The notes under the pieces were generated by a model, which did no database searches, was not told the DNA's origin, and worked only from the letters and a program-made list of their open reading frames with translations. A DNA stretch of 64,000 bases, from positions 1 through 64,000 of the forward strand of contig CAYXPY010000007.1 of assembly GCA_964467345.1 (NCBI GenBank), written 5' to 3'. The first letter of the stretch is position 1, and the number at the start of each line of letters is the position of its first letter. A program made the translations under genes and the position numbers. The DNA is from SM1-50 sp964467345 (lineage in GTDB: Archaea; Thermoplasmatota; E2; DHVEG-1). Shown here piece by piece: positions 43,317-52,764 of this stretch.

Positions 43317-43390
43317 TGGGCCAGGCCGGATTCGAACCGGCGACCTTCGCCGTGTGAGAGCGATGTCATAACCAACTAGACCACTGGCCC
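43317..43390 (-). tRNA. tRNA-Val (CAC)
   Basis: A 74-nt cloverleaf on the minus strand. The acceptor GGGCCAG pairs with CTGGCCC, discriminator A, no encoded CCA. D arm GTC/GAC with loop TAGTTGGTTAT. The anticodon stem TCGCT/GGCGA encloses the loop CTCACAC, giving anticodon CAC. T arm GCCGG TTCGAAT CCGGC. No intron. Confidence 0.93.
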
Positions 43391-43540
43391 TTTCTTCCAT
43401 GAAAGGTATAAGTGTGAATTTAGGAGCCAGATAAATGCTTTTCGTTCAATTCGAGAGTTAGATCAACTGTTACTAAGGAAAACCTTATCAAGTGTTATAA
43501 GGATAACAACTCCGGGAAATCAGATCCTGAGGGATTCTCG

Positions 43541-43915
43541 GTGGAAAAAAAGAAGTTTGTCAACTGGTTGAAAAAAAGAAAACAACCGGATGTGGAAAAA
43601 CCAATCGTTAACAATCAAAAACAAGAACCTGAGTTCAAAGAAATACAAGAAGAAAGAATAGAAAAACCCAAAGACCCGATTAAAGAATACAATGAAACCC
43701 TCTATTCCAAAGGATCTGCTCTAAAGCATCCAACAAAAGCGTCTCCAGAGAAAAAACAACCTGCAACGCGAACAAGCTGGGAAAATGCAGAGATAATCGA
43801 AGAAAACATCGACAAGATGCGCCGAAAACACTCTGAACCAACAGATCAATGCACTCAACGGAAGCAAGATACCGATAAAAAAGTTGATTATATCCTTTTA
43901 AAGAAGAAAAGATAA
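43541..43915 (+). CDS. Charged, low-complexity hypothetical protein
   Basis: 124 residues, rich in Lys, Glu, Gln and Pro, with no hydrophobic core and no recognised domain (KKRKQPDVEKPIVNNQKQE). It is probably largely disordered. The start is a GTG at 43541 with CTGAGGGA upstream. Codon use looks coding, and the frame runs uninterrupted to just before trm56, but the evidence that it is expressed is modest. Confidence 0.5.
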   Translation: MEKKKFVNWLKKRKQPDVEKPIVNNQKQEPEFKEIQEERIEKPKDPIKEYNETLYSKGSALKHPTKASPEKKQPATRTSWENAEIIEENIDKMRRKHSEPTDQCTQRKQDTDKKVDYILLKKKR

Positions 43916-43994
43916 AACCTAACAGCCTTCTTAGAATCGGAGATTTTTTAAAACACGCATTCTTTTCGCTTTATAATATAATGGATTGATTACA

Positions 43995-44510
43995 ATGATA
44001 GCAGTTTTACGAATAGGGCATCGAATCGATCGCGACAAACGAGTAACCACTCATGTCGCACTGGTCGCAAGGGCTTTTGGTGCAGACATCATATATATTA
44101 CCACGAAAGATGAGAAAATAAAAAAAAATATTCAGGAAGTATGCAAACGATTCGGTGGAACGTTCCAAGTAGTTACCGGTGTCGATCATAAAAAAATAAT
44201 AAAATCATGGAATGGAGCTATTGTTCATCTCACGATGTATGGAGAAGAACTGCAAAAAGCGGTCGACCAACTAGACCCTGCCCACAATCTACTTATTATT
44301 GTCGGAGCAGAAAAAGTCCCTCCGTATTTTTATGAGATTGCTGATCTGAATGTGTCAGTTGGGAATCAACCTCATTCAGAGGTTGCTGCGTTAGCCTTGT
44401 TTCTTGATCGTTTCACAAAATCAGCATGGCAGAGAAAACAATTTAATGGAAACATTCAAATTGTTCCCTGTGTTAAGGGAAAAAAGGTTCTTTCAAGGGA
44501 AAAAACATGA
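43995..44510 (+). CDS. trm56: tRNA (cytidine(56)-2'-O)-methyltransferase, SPOUT family
   Basis: 171 residues. The N-terminus MIAVLRIGHRIDRDKRVTTHV is the archaeal Trm56 signature. The SPOUT knot region reads LLIIVGAEKVPPYFYEIADLNVSVGNQPHSEVAALALFLDR (first half IIVGAEKVP, second half VGNQPHSEVAAL). It 2'-O-methylates C56 in the T loop using SAM. A TTG at 43986 is in frame, but the ATG at 43995, about 22 bp after a CTTTATAATA box, is preferred as a nearly leaderless start. The stop overlaps the HD-protein start (ATGA). Confidence 0.94.
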   Translation: MIAVLRIGHRIDRDKRVTTHVALVARAFGADIIYITTKDEKIKKNIQEVCKRFGGTFQVVTGVDHKKIIKSWNGAIVHLTMYGEELQKAVDQLDPAHNLLIIVGAEKVPPYFYEIADLNVSVGNQPHSEVAALALFLDRFTKSAWQRKQFNGNIQIVPCVKGKKVLSREKT

Positions 44511-45028
44511 ATACGATTCCCAATCCTGGACAGTGCCTACAATTCTTACGAGATGCCGGATGCTCAGAGGAGGTTATTCGTCATTGTAAGGCAGTACGAA
44601 AAGTCGCAGTAAGAATAGCGAAGAAGGCTCATGCAAATATTGAACTTGTAGAAGCTGGTGCTTTGCTTCATGACATTGGTCGGTCGAAAACACAAGGAAT
44701 CATGCATGGCGTCGAAGGAGCAAAAATCGCAAGAACGCTAGGGTTACCAGAAAGCCTGATAAACATCATTGAACGGCACTTAGGCGCAGGGATCCCAAAG
44801 GATGAGGCAATTGAGTTGGGCTTACCTCCGAAAGACTATGTACCTGTAACACTAGAAGAAAAAATCGTTGCACACGCAGATAATCTCATTGAAAACGACC
44901 ATGAACATCAGATTGAAAAAGAAGTTGAAAAAGCATTACAGAAAGGACATACGAAACATGCGGAGCGTCTTCTGCAACTCCATAAGGAACTGAGCAAACG
45001 ATGCGGTATGGATTTGAACAACATCTAA
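44507..45028 (+). CDS. HD-domain protein, TIGR00295-like
   Basis: 173 residues. HD phosphohydrolase motifs: H (VIRHCKAV), HD in LLHDIGRSKT, and the downstream His in IIERHLGAGIP, then the Asp in IVAHADNLIE. This is the archaeal TIGR00295 (HDIG-type) family, of unknown substrate. The start overlaps the trm56 stop by 4 bp (ATGA), so the two are translationally coupled. A role in RNA or nucleotide metabolism beside trm56 and tRNA-Leu is a reasonable inference. Confidence 0.88.
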   Translation: MNTIPNPGQCLQFLRDAGCSEEVIRHCKAVRKVAVRIAKKAHANIELVEAGALLHDIGRSKTQGIMHGVEGAKIARTLGLPESLINIIERHLGAGIPKDEAIELGLPPKDYVPVTLEEKIVAHADNLIENDHEHQIEKEVEKALQKGHTKHAERLLQLHKELSKRCGMDLNNI

Positions 45029-45043
45029 GAAAGACACCCGAAA

Positions 45044-45053
45044 AGATATATAG
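45044..45053 (+). promoter_or_regulatory. TATA box for tRNA-Leu
   Basis: AGATATATAG lies about 30-38 bp ahead of the mature tRNA 5' end, at the expected place for an archaeal TATA element with a short 5' leader. Confidence 0.55.
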
Positions 45054-45081
45054 CCTATCTGATATTTACCTGAAAAAACCT

Positions 45082-45166
45082 GCAGGGGTAGCCAAGCATG
45101 GTCAACGGCGCAAGGTTGAGGGCCTTGTCCTGTAGAGGTCCGCGAGTTCAAATCTCGTCCCCTGCA
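45082..45166 (+). tRNA. tRNA-Leu (GAG)
   Basis: An 85-nt class II tRNA. Acceptor GCAGGGG pairs with CCCCTGC, discriminator A, no encoded CCA. The anticodon stem CAAGG/CCTTG encloses the loop TTGAGGG, giving GAG. A long variable arm (TCCTGTAGAGGTCC) is followed by the T arm GCGAG TTCAAAT CTCGT. It reads CUC and CUU codons. No intron. Confidence 0.93.
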
Positions 45167-45216
45167 CTATCTTTATCATTTTAACTAATATTCAATTTAT
45201 TGTTGTGTAAAAAAAA

Positions 45217-46653
45217 TCATTGAAGGTCTTTTAGCTCTTCCTTTATGATACTATGGAGTTTCGTTTTCAGATTACTGGGTAAATCTGTTTTATAGATTTT
45301 AAAGAATGTTTTCCTTAAGTCATCCTCCCGTGCGATCGCCTCTGAGAGAAATCTTTTCTTAAATACATCAATAAGATCCCCTTTCGTCCCGTTTTGATAT
45401 GCAAGATAAAAGCCCAGTAATTGCTGGTCCCGAGCCTGAATGCTTTTCTCATATCGATCAACTTCGGGATTCAGACCGAATAGCGCATAATATTTCATGA
45501 ACCGTCGAGATAGCATAGGCGTTAGTCCAACGGTTTTCAAATCAAAGCCATGCGCGAGTAAAAATAAACTTAACCGGGCGCATTTATTGCACGAATGACA
45601 CCAACGTTTCTGATTTGTATCATACAAACAATTGCATGAAAATTCATATTTTGCTAGTTCTGGATATCGTGAAAAAAGGATTTTCATTTCTGCAATATCG
45701 GTGAGAGGTTCAATCAAGCTTAATACACGATAGTTGCTATTGAGATGCTGGAGTTTTTTTTGCTGTTGATGCCTTGCGATTGTTGTCTGATCATAGGACG
45801 GATAGCCGATAAAATTCTGCTTTGTTTGAAAAGAAAAATTCATATTTTGCTGATTCCCAAGCAGCACCATCGACCCGTTGTTATGCAGAAACGGTAAGGC
45901 AAGAAAACAAAAACCTGTGATCATATGAGAATACCCTAAACAGGTTGGTTCTTTATCCCAGGTCTCGAAATCATTAAGCTTCTCTATGTTATTTGTTACT
46001 ACGTCAATATGAATATCCACCTGTTTCTGAATCTTTTTGACGGTTTGAAGTGAAACACTGTTTTCATAAGGTGTAGTGGTATCATTGATATGAATAGGTT
46101 TTACATCAAGGTCAAGTTCCTGCGCGAACCCCAAAGTAAGCAAACTATCTTTCCCACAGGAGAGAAGAACAACCGCACCATCAGCAGCGATTGCCTCTGC
46201 TTCTATGATACTCTCTGCTGCAAAGGAGTGCTGGATATTTCTGAAACGCTCCATTGTTTCAAACGTATCAAGATCATAGTCGTCTGCGATTCCAGGTATT
46301 TGATGTAAAATTATTTCCTTAACCTGATTTTCAAAAAGAGGTTTCGGTGTGTTGTATGTGATAGTATTGATCCCTGCAATCAGAGGCATGGTGGCTGTGG
46401 AGATGAAACCAAATTCCTGAGTAAAAAAGTCCTTCAATCTAGAGGGAAAAATGTCCCATTTGTCTTTTGGAAAAACCAACTGATATTGTCTTTCTTTATA
46501 ATGAATAGCCAAACCACGTGCGGTTTTTTTGATTACGATGTTGTGAATGTCCTTATTCTTTTCAATTTCAAGACATAAACACTCATTTATTTTTTTGTCT
46601 CCTATTTCAATTCCACCATAGATAAATTTACTATAGTAACTGTATAGATACAT
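45217..46653 (-). CDS. PP-loop ATP pyrophosphatase with Cys cluster (MurL-like layout)
   Basis: 478 residues. The N-terminal part (1 to about 150) is unrecognised. A PP-loop SCGKDS (165-170) starts an ATP-pyrophosphatase domain (about 158-345) with KPIHINDTTTPYENS and the LLGNQQNMN segment. A Cys cluster follows (SCNCLYDT, then WCHSCNKCARL, about 350-372), and then a helical C-terminus. PP-loop domain plus WCxxCxKC is the layout I associate with MurL-type proteins and QueC-like enzymes. As archaea lack murein, a different amide or nucleoside substrate is more likely. The PP-loop call is firm. The MurL comparison is from memory and tentative. Confidence 0.72.
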   Translation of the reverse strand: MYLYSYYSKFIYGGIEIGDKKINECLCLEIEKNKDIHNIVIKKTARGLAIHYKERQYQLVFPKDKWDIFPSRLKDFFTQEFGFISTATMPLIAGINTITYNTPKPLFENQVKEIILHQIPGIADDYDLDTFETMERFRNIQHSFAAESIIEAEAIAADGAVVLLSCGKDSLLTLGFAQELDLDVKPIHINDTTTPYENSVSLQTVKKIQKQVDIHIDVVTNNIEKLNDFETWDKEPTCLGYSHMITGFCFLALPFLHNNGSMVLLGNQQNMNFSFQTKQNFIGYPSYDQTTIARHQQQKKLQHLNSNYRVLSLIEPLTDIAEMKILFSRYPELAKYEFSCNCLYDTNQKRWCHSCNKCARLSLFLLAHGFDLKTVGLTPMLSRRFMKYYALFGLNPEVDRYEKSIQARDQQLLGFYLAYQNGTKGDLIDVFKKRFLSEAIAREDDLRKTFFKIYKTDLPSNLKTKLHSIIKEELKDLQ

Positions 46654-46802
46654 CTCACTTAAATTTTGCCTATTTTTGTAACTTGTATTGATTCACAGAT
46701 TTTTTTCTAAAAAACGAAAAAAGAAAATTATGAAAAAGAAAAGACAACCAACCCGTTTTCGAACTGAATAGTACTTCACAGAATTAGTTCCTGGATTTCC
46801 AA

Positions 46803-46970
46803 TTAGTTCTGGGAATTTTCCGTGCTGGGTTCATAATCAGGACAGTTCTCCACACAACCACCCAGAGGTATGTCATTGCCCAAACGACATCGTTCACTTT
46901 CGATATACGCCTCTCCGTTCAATGTGACGGTTGGAACTCGATACTTTTCAAGAAATCTACATTTATTCAT
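46803..46970 (-). CDS. Small four-cysteine protein (55 aa)
   Basis: A 55-codon frame beginning MNKCRFLEKYRVP. Cysteines are at positions 4, 28, 39 and 43 (SERCRL, GGCVENCPDYE), suitable for one metal site, and the last dozen residues are polar. GAAAGGGT immediately before the ATG can act as ribosome-binding site. The sequence is protein-like (RVPTVTLNGEAYIE reads as strand-turn-strand) and lies in an otherwise empty 450-bp interval. The family is not known to me. Confidence 0.6.
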   Translation of the reverse strand: MNKCRFLEKYRVPTVTLNGEAYIESERCRLGNDIPLGGCVENCPDYEPSTENSQN

Positions 46971-47099
46971 ACCCTTTCGCTCCCCGTATTACGTTTTGTA
47001 AAGAGGTTTCTGCTTAAAAATATACCTCATCAACACAGACCTACCTATTTTATGAAATCGATACCCTTATTATCTGCTAGTCTATCAAAGAAATGACCT

Positions 47100-47918
47100 A
47101 TGAAACCAACCCGTCGGTTTGTCTTTTTTCTCGAAACACTGTTTCCCTATCGATTCCTCGCAGCAAAGTTGACACGATTCCCAGTGCTACGAAACATCAT
47201 CAATAAAATGTTGTTCGATCAAACAAACCTCACCATTCTACCAAAAGAATCCGTCATTGAAGTAAAAATTAACAAAACGATGAAACCTCCAGACAGCACC
47301 GTACTCCCTTCTCAAGTTGTGGAACATTTTATACGAAAAACGAGTTATAGATTCATCATGAATTTCTGTCTCTGCAGAGAAGCGATGGACTGCAAGAACC
47401 ACCCTATCGAATTAGGATGTCTCTTTTTAGGTGAGGCTGCCCGGGGCATCAACCCGGAGTTAGGACGGGAAGCAACAATAGAGCAGGCGTTGGAACATGT
47501 CCAGAAATGTCGCGACCAGGGGTTGATTCATATGATTGGTCGGGATAAAATCGATGAGACCTGGCTTGGTGTTGGATCCACAGGGCAGCTTTTGACCATC
47601 TGCAACTGCTGTAGTTGCTGTTGTCTTTGGAAGATGCTTTCTGAACTCGATCCACAGATTAGCTCCAAGGTAAAGCGGATGCCGGGGGTTGATGTTGCCG
47701 TTACGGAAAAATGCACGGGGTGCGGGACATGTATTGACTCTTGTTTCGTTCATGCGATAGCAATTCAAAATGGGAAAGCGATCATCGATGACACGTGCAA
47801 AGGTTGTGGACGATGTGCAGATCGTTGCCCAAATAATGCCATCCAAGTCTCAATCAACGACGAGCAGTTCATCAAAAAAACAATCGATCGAGTCGAATCA
47901 TCAGTTGATGTGCTTTAA
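47100..47918 (+). CDS. 4Fe-4S ferredoxin-like protein with extra Cys-rich domain
   Basis: 272 residues. The N-terminal two thirds carry FCLCREAMDCKNHPIELGCL, LGEAARGINPELGREA and the unusual Cys run ICNCCSCCCLW (about residues 166-176). The C-terminal part is a two-cluster ferredoxin: CTGCGTCIDSCFVHAI and CKGCGRCADRCPNNAI. This combination forms a redox-protein family I have seen in anaerobes but cannot name. It probably carries electrons. N-terminal hydrophobic residues (FVFFLETLFPYRFL) may touch the membrane. No operon partner. Confidence 0.75.
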   Translation: MKPTRRFVFFLETLFPYRFLAAKLTRFPVLRNIINKMLFDQTNLTILPKESVIEVKINKTMKPPDSTVLPSQVVEHFIRKTSYRFIMNFCLCREAMDCKNHPIELGCLFLGEAARGINPELGREATIEQALEHVQKCRDQGLIHMIGRDKIDETWLGVGSTGQLLTICNCCSCCCLWKMLSELDPQISSKVKRMPGVDVAVTEKCTGCGTCIDSCFVHAIAIQNGKAIIDDTCKGCGRCADRCPNNAIQVSINDEQFIKKTIDRVESSVDVL

Positions 47919-48211
47919 ATTGAAAAAATAAAAAGAGTTCTGATGCAACGATTTTTAAAAAAGTATGAATCGAAAGGTCATTTGAAAGAATCTACGCAGT
48001 GCAAAATAAGTTTTATCTTTGATAAAACCTGATTTAATATTCTTTTATTATTTTGTAGTTTTTGTTCTGCAATTCCTGGTTTATATAAAAAATAAAAGGC
48101 CTATGAGATTGTTATCAGAACTCCAGTAGTTCCTCTTTATGTACATGAAGATTTATATACTACCTCTTACTGTATTACTTGTATTTATTATTTCGGACGA
48201 GGTAATAATTT
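47919..48211. promoter_or_regulatory. Leader and promoter of the fourth C25 peptidase gene
   Basis: About 290 bp, AT-rich. GATTTATATACTACC at about 48149-48163 is a TATA-like box, and GAGGTAAT just before 48212 is the ribosome-binding site. A 29-codon ATG frame at about 47943 is not convincing. Confidence 0.45.
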
Positions 48212-50743
48212 ATGATGAAGAAAATAATGGGAATTTTTGTTTGTACGCTGATGATAAGTGGTGCACTGGTAAGCGCTCAGAACCTTTTAAATGACAAGAA
48301 AGAATTCAATAACGATACTGGAACTCTTACTGTGACGATACCGATAGGTCCCTATCAAATCGTTGAAGAAAAACAAGGCTTTGAAGTGGAAATTGAGAGT
48401 TTCGGACGTCTGCTTATACCAGGAAAACCAAGCCTACCATCCAAGATATTTTCTATCGCAATCCCTCCGGGTGCAACAATCCAGGACGTTACTTTTGAAG
48501 CAAAAACTAGCACTGTTCTTCCAGGTGAATATAAAATAGCACCCAACCCGTTACCACGAGTTATTGGTGCAGAGGATTCAGTTCTTCGAGATAGCGATCA
48601 ACAACAATACGAGGAAAACCTAAAATCCGTCTATAGCCAAGATAACCCTTATCCTGAGACAATCGGAGAGCTTGTCGGAACCGGTGGGTATCGAAAATAT
48701 AACCTCGTCGATGTCAGAATCACCCCAGTCATCTATTATCCTGTTTCTGGTAAATTGATGTACTATCAAGACATCATCGTTCAAGTTCAATATACGATTC
48801 CAGAGAAATTTTCCGCTGGGGACATCATGGTGGACAACCTCGTAAAAACAGAGGAAAACGCCAAGAAGATTGTTTTTAACTATGATGCTGCTCAGGAATG
48901 GTACCCAATAAATATACCCGGAGGCCGAGAACAGTATGATTATGTAATCATTACACTTGATTCTCTGACCTCGGCGGTAACGCCCTTGGTCGATTGGGAA
49001 AGTGCCAAAGGAAGCAGTGTGAGCGTTGTCACAACCAGCTGGATTAGTAACAACTATGAGGGATATGACCTTGCCGCAAAGATGCGGGAATTCTTACGTG
49101 ACAAGTATCCCTCAGGTACATGGGGAATCACAGATGTATGTCTTGTGGGTGGTTACGATGATGTCCCCATACGACGTACCGCACAGAATGTCGGGTATGG
49201 ACAGCCGGAGACTGATTATTACTATGCAGAGTTATCCCTCCCCGATAGTGAATCCTGGGATGCCAATGGGAACCATCAGTATGGAGATGACTCCGATCCT
49301 ATCGATTTTGAAACAGAAATCGTCGTCGGTCGTATTCCTTGGAGCGACCCGGACGTTGTCCAGAGTATCTGTGAAAAATCTGTTGCCTATGAGCAGAATA
49401 ATGATGATACGTTTAAGAAGAACATCCTTCTGCTTGGTGCGTTCTTCTGGTCAGATACAGACAACGCGGTTCTTATGGAATATAAGACAAATCCATCGAA
49501 CTACCCATGGATGTCTGACTGGACGAAAACAAAACTCTATGAGGATACCCAATCACAGTATCCCTGTGACTATGACTTAAGTTACAGTAATGTCGAATCA
49601 GTATGGTCTGAGGGAACGTATGCGTTTGTGAACTGGGCAGGGCATGGATCACCGACCGCATGTTACGAATATTATCCATCCCAGCCATTTGTTAGTACGG
49701 ATACCTGTCTTCAGTTAAACGATGAGTACCCAGCGATTATCTTCGCTGATGCCTGTAGCAACTCTGATACTGATAATCTCAATATTGGACAAGCGATGCT
49801 GAAACAAGGCGGTGTTGGTTTCCTTGGGGCAACAAAGGTCGCTTATGGGATGCCTGCTTGGAATGACCCCTATGATGGTTCAAGTCAATCATTAGATTGC
49901 TTCTTCACAACCCATGTGACCTCTGGGGAATACACGCAAGGAGAGGCACATCAATGGTCATTGAGGGAGATGTATGTCAATGATTTATGGTACTACCCGA
50001 AATATGAGATGTTCCAATGGGGTGCCCTCTGGGGAAATCCCTCCCTGAGCATGGGAACAGTGACGACGAGCAATCCTCCAGCGACTCCAGCAGAACCATC
50101 TGGCCCAACACATGGTGTCCGGGAGGTAGAATACATTTTTTCAAGCAGTAGCACAGACCCAGATGGGGATCAAATCTTCTATATGTTCAGCTGGGATGAT
50201 GGAACCTCAAGTCAATGGCTTGGTCCGTATTCAACAGGGGTTACGGCTTCTGCCTCACATTCATGGTCTGAACTTGGCACTTATAATGTGAAAGTAAAAG
50301 CAAAAGATACGAATGGCGCAACAAGTGATTGGTCCCAGCCCCATGAGATATCCATTGTCTTAAACGATGCACCGGACATCCCAACAATCTCAGGACCCGG
50401 AACGGGAGCTCCAGGTAAGAATTACTTGTTTAAGATGCAAACGGTCGATATCAATGGAGATGATGTGTACTACTTCATTGACTGGGGTGATGGTACAACC
50501 ACTGAATGGATCGGCCCGTTTGCCTCAGGAACACAAGCGACAACAACCCATAGTTGGAGTGAAGAAGGAACGTATACAGTCAAGGTGAAAGCAAAAGACA
50601 TAGCAGGTGACGAGAGCGACTGGGGAACGATGGATGTGGTGATGCCTTTTAACTATCGGTTTTCGCTACAGACATTTCTTGAGAACCTCTTTGAGATGTT
50701 CCCTCGTCTGTTTCTAGTTCTTCAGCAGCTTTTAGGGTATTAA
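48212..50743 (+). CDS. Secreted C25 (gingipain-like) cysteine peptidase with two PKD domains
   Basis: 843 residues. Signal peptide (1 to about 22), propeptide-like region (about 35-230), and catalytic domain (about 240-640) with canonical motifs FVNWAGHGSPT (His478) and IIFADACSNSD (Cys515). Two PKD domains (about 650-815, FSWDDGTSSQWLGPYSTG and YFIDWGDGTTTEWIGPF) are followed by the class-1 tail FLENLFEMFPRLFLVLQQLLGY. It is similar in architecture to the peptidase at 5468-8373, but with the standard active-site motifs. ATG 48212 or 48215 may be used. A lipoprotein gene follows 33 bp later. Confidence 0.92.
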   Translation: MMKKIMGIFVCTLMISGALVSAQNLLNDKKEFNNDTGTLTVTIPIGPYQIVEEKQGFEVEIESFGRLLIPGKPSLPSKIFSIAIPPGATIQDVTFEAKTSTVLPGEYKIAPNPLPRVIGAEDSVLRDSDQQQYEENLKSVYSQDNPYPETIGELVGTGGYRKYNLVDVRITPVIYYPVSGKLMYYQDIIVQVQYTIPEKFSAGDIMVDNLVKTEENAKKIVFNYDAAQEWYPINIPGGREQYDYVIITLDSLTSAVTPLVDWESAKGSSVSVVTTSWISNNYEGYDLAAKMREFLRDKYPSGTWGITDVCLVGGYDDVPIRRTAQNVGYGQPETDYYYAELSLPDSESWDANGNHQYGDDSDPIDFETEIVVGRIPWSDPDVVQSICEKSVAYEQNNDDTFKKNILLLGAFFWSDTDNAVLMEYKTNPSNYPWMSDWTKTKLYEDTQSQYPCDYDLSYSNVESVWSEGTYAFVNWAGHGSPTACYEYYPSQPFVSTDTCLQLNDEYPAIIFADACSNSDTDNLNIGQAMLKQGGVGFLGATKVAYGMPAWNDPYDGSSQSLDCFFTTHVTSGEYTQGEAHQWSLREMYVNDLWYYPKYEMFQWGALWGNPSLSMGTVTTSNPPATPAEPSGPTHGVREVEYIFSSSSTDPDGDQIFYMFSWDDGTSSQWLGPYSTGVTASASHSWSELGTYNVKVKAKDTNGATSDWSQPHEISIVLNDAPDIPTISGPGTGAPGKNYLFKMQTVDINGDDVYYFIDWGDGTTTEWIGPFASGTQATTTHSWSEEGTYTVKVKAKDIAGDESDWGTMDVVMPFNYRFSLQTFLENLFEMFPRLFLVLQQLLGY

Positions 50744-50776
50744 CCCTTTCTTCTTTCTTTTTCAAATTAAAGGAAA

Positions 50777-51313
50777 ATGCACAAAAAAAATACATTCAGG
50801 ACATCGTTCATCCTTCTTATGCTGTGCACTGTAGCTCTTAGTGGATGTATGGATGAGGGGAATAAACCAAATCTTGGTTATGTCAATGAGGAATATGGGT
50901 TTGGATTAAATCCACCCAAAGGATGGATTGTGAATGAACAAAGCTACGATCCAGTCAAGTTTTTTTGCCCCGATCAAAACGACTATCAAGTTCATATTGT
51001 TATTAATAGACCTGTGAATCTTAATCAAACACTCGAGGAAATCGCAGATGAGCTTTTAAAGAGTTATGAAGAATCTTATTTTAGGAATTTTTCTCTGATC
51101 TCACGCACGCCGAAAACAATCAATACCATGAACGCATACGAACTCGTATACCAGGAAGGTAGAGAACCAAACATGTTGCAACACAAACAAATTCTGTATC
51201 AAAAAGATGATATAGTCTTTACTCTCACATATAACTCACTTGTTCGTACATATGATACCTACATCTCTGTTGTTGATGAGAGCATTGACTCTTTTGTGAT
51301 TTTATCAACCTAA
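50777..51313 (+). CDS. Lipoprotein with PsbP-like domain
   Basis: 178 residues. The signal ends in lipobox VALSGC, so the mature protein is lipid-anchored outside the membrane. The domain reads EEYGFGLNPPKGWIV, ETLE-type helix, YELVYQEGRE, then KQILYQKDDIVFTLTYNS and a final helix DESIDSFVIL, the usual strand order of PsbP/Mog1-like domains. Function unknown. It follows the C25 gene closely and may be co-transcribed. Confidence 0.75.
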   Translation: MHKKNTFRTSFILLMLCTVALSGCMDEGNKPNLGYVNEEYGFGLNPPKGWIVNEQSYDPVKFFCPDQNDYQVHIVINRPVNLNQTLEEIADELLKSYEESYFRNFSLISRTPKTINTMNAYELVYQEGREPNMLQHKQILYQKDDIVFTLTYNSLVRTYDTYISVVDESIDSFVILST

Positions 51314-51551
51314 GCATTAAAACAAGCTACTAGTAAACTATTTTTTTGTTTACGAATGAGAGACTCGATATAGATATAAAAATTTCCTGATTAAAAAATA
51401 TGTATATATACAAATAAATATCTTTATGTATACCTTTTTCTATTTCATATGTTTTATTTCCTTTTCAGGAGATCTCTCCCAATTCTTAGGATTCGTTATA
51501 TTCTTATAGGAGAAGTTGTTATGAGATTATTTTTGGAGGCAACAGAAAAAT

Positions 51552-52502
51552 ATGAAAAAACAAATAACAATCATCCTAACAATCGTCTTAATCAGCACTA
51601 TCATCATAAGCGGATGTAATGAACAACAATCACCAAAAATCTCAACATTTGAAATCACACCAAACGAAATCGAATTAGGCCAAACAAGTCAATTACGCTG
51701 GGTCGTATCAGAGGCTACTACAGTAACTATCGATCAGGGCATTGGTATAGTCCCATTGTCTGGAAACAGAACAATAACACCAACAGAAACAACCACATTT
51801 ACCATCACTGCAAAAACATCAACAGAAACAACCACAGCAACAGCACAAATCATTGTTAACGAACCATATGTACAACCTAATGTAAGCATGTTACAATCAG
51901 AATTTTACATAGAAATAATAAAGATTGAGAATTCTCGGGTTCAACAATCCTTAGTCTCCATCGTTGTAATAAATAAAAACAACAGCGAAAATCAGACAGC
52001 CATCCTAAGACCAACCATAATAGAGGGTGACGGAAATAAAAATTATTTGGCAGCAGGAGACGTTATTATTTTCCAGAATCTCTCGGAATTTCCAGTTAAA
52101 CAATTATGGGACATCATACTTTATTACCGAGGAGATGTGATTGGCCAGATAATCTTTAGAAATCCACCAGGTCCGTACAATAGCCCGAGAGTCCGTATAG
52201 CACAAGTTAAATCTAATGTCACAATCATTGGGATAATAAATGGACCGATCAATCAGACTCAAATCTCGGTTGTGGCCATAAATAGAACCAGCGGTTCAAT
52301 ACAAACCTCCATGATTGGACCATCTATCATTGATAATGATAACAATCAAAATATTCTTTCAATCGATGATTGGATAACATTTAGCAATCTAGGGAAATTT
52401 AAAGCTAATGATCAATGGGCAATCCAATTGAAACACGGTGATGATGTTATTGGCCAATGCATATTTACTAACCCACGGGTAATCAATATTATACCTACAT
52501 AA
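51552..52502 (+). CDS. Lipoprotein with an Ig-like domain and two archaellin/type-IV-pilin-like beta repeats
   Basis: 316 residues. Lipobox IIISGC near residue 22. Next is an Ig-like domain (about 30-105, FEITPNEIELGQTSQLRWVV, TITPTETTTFTITAKT). Two repeats of about 95 residues follow (about 120-215 and 220-310), each with IxxIENSRVxQ-, IIEGDGNKNYLAAGDVIIF- or IIDNDNNQNILSIDDWITF-type strands and ending IGQ-x-IF-x-NP. The repeats resemble the beta domain of archaeal pilin-type proteins, but that is tentative. A GGAGG ribosome-binding site precedes the ATG. Confidence 0.72.
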   Translation: MKKQITIILTIVLISTIIISGCNEQQSPKISTFEITPNEIELGQTSQLRWVVSEATTVTIDQGIGIVPLSGNRTITPTETTTFTITAKTSTETTTATAQIIVNEPYVQPNVSMLQSEFYIEIIKIENSRVQQSLVSIVVINKNNSENQTAILRPTIIEGDGNKNYLAAGDVIIFQNLSEFPVKQLWDIILYYRGDVIGQIIFRNPPGPYNSPRVRIAQVKSNVTIIGIINGPINQTQISVVAINRTSGSIQTSMIGPSIIDNDNNQNILSIDDWITFSNLGKFKANDQWAIQLKHGDDVIGQCIFTNPRVINIIPT

Positions 52503-52764
52503 ACAATGAAATAAATAACTAGATACTCGATTGAATCCTACTCCCCTCCGAATAATTCTACAAATATAGCAATACAAACAAACACTTTTTGTATTACAAT
52601 TTTTTTTTAAAAAAAAAAAGTAAGAATTGATTGAATAAATTTTTGTTCTCATTCAAAAGTTGACTGTGTTTGGCAGCACAAGATTCTTAGCATAATGAAA
52701 AAAAAAAAGGTGAAGAAGAAAAAATAATGTCGTGTAAACGGAAAAAAACTAATTGGTTTTCTCC
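52503..52764. other. Intergenic, AT-rich, no gene seen
   Basis: Contains T- and A-runs around 52600-52620 that could terminate the lipoprotein transcript. On the minus strand, the AT-rich sequence near 52685-52720 is the likely 3' end of the micropeptide transcript at 52765-52821. Confidence 0.35.
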
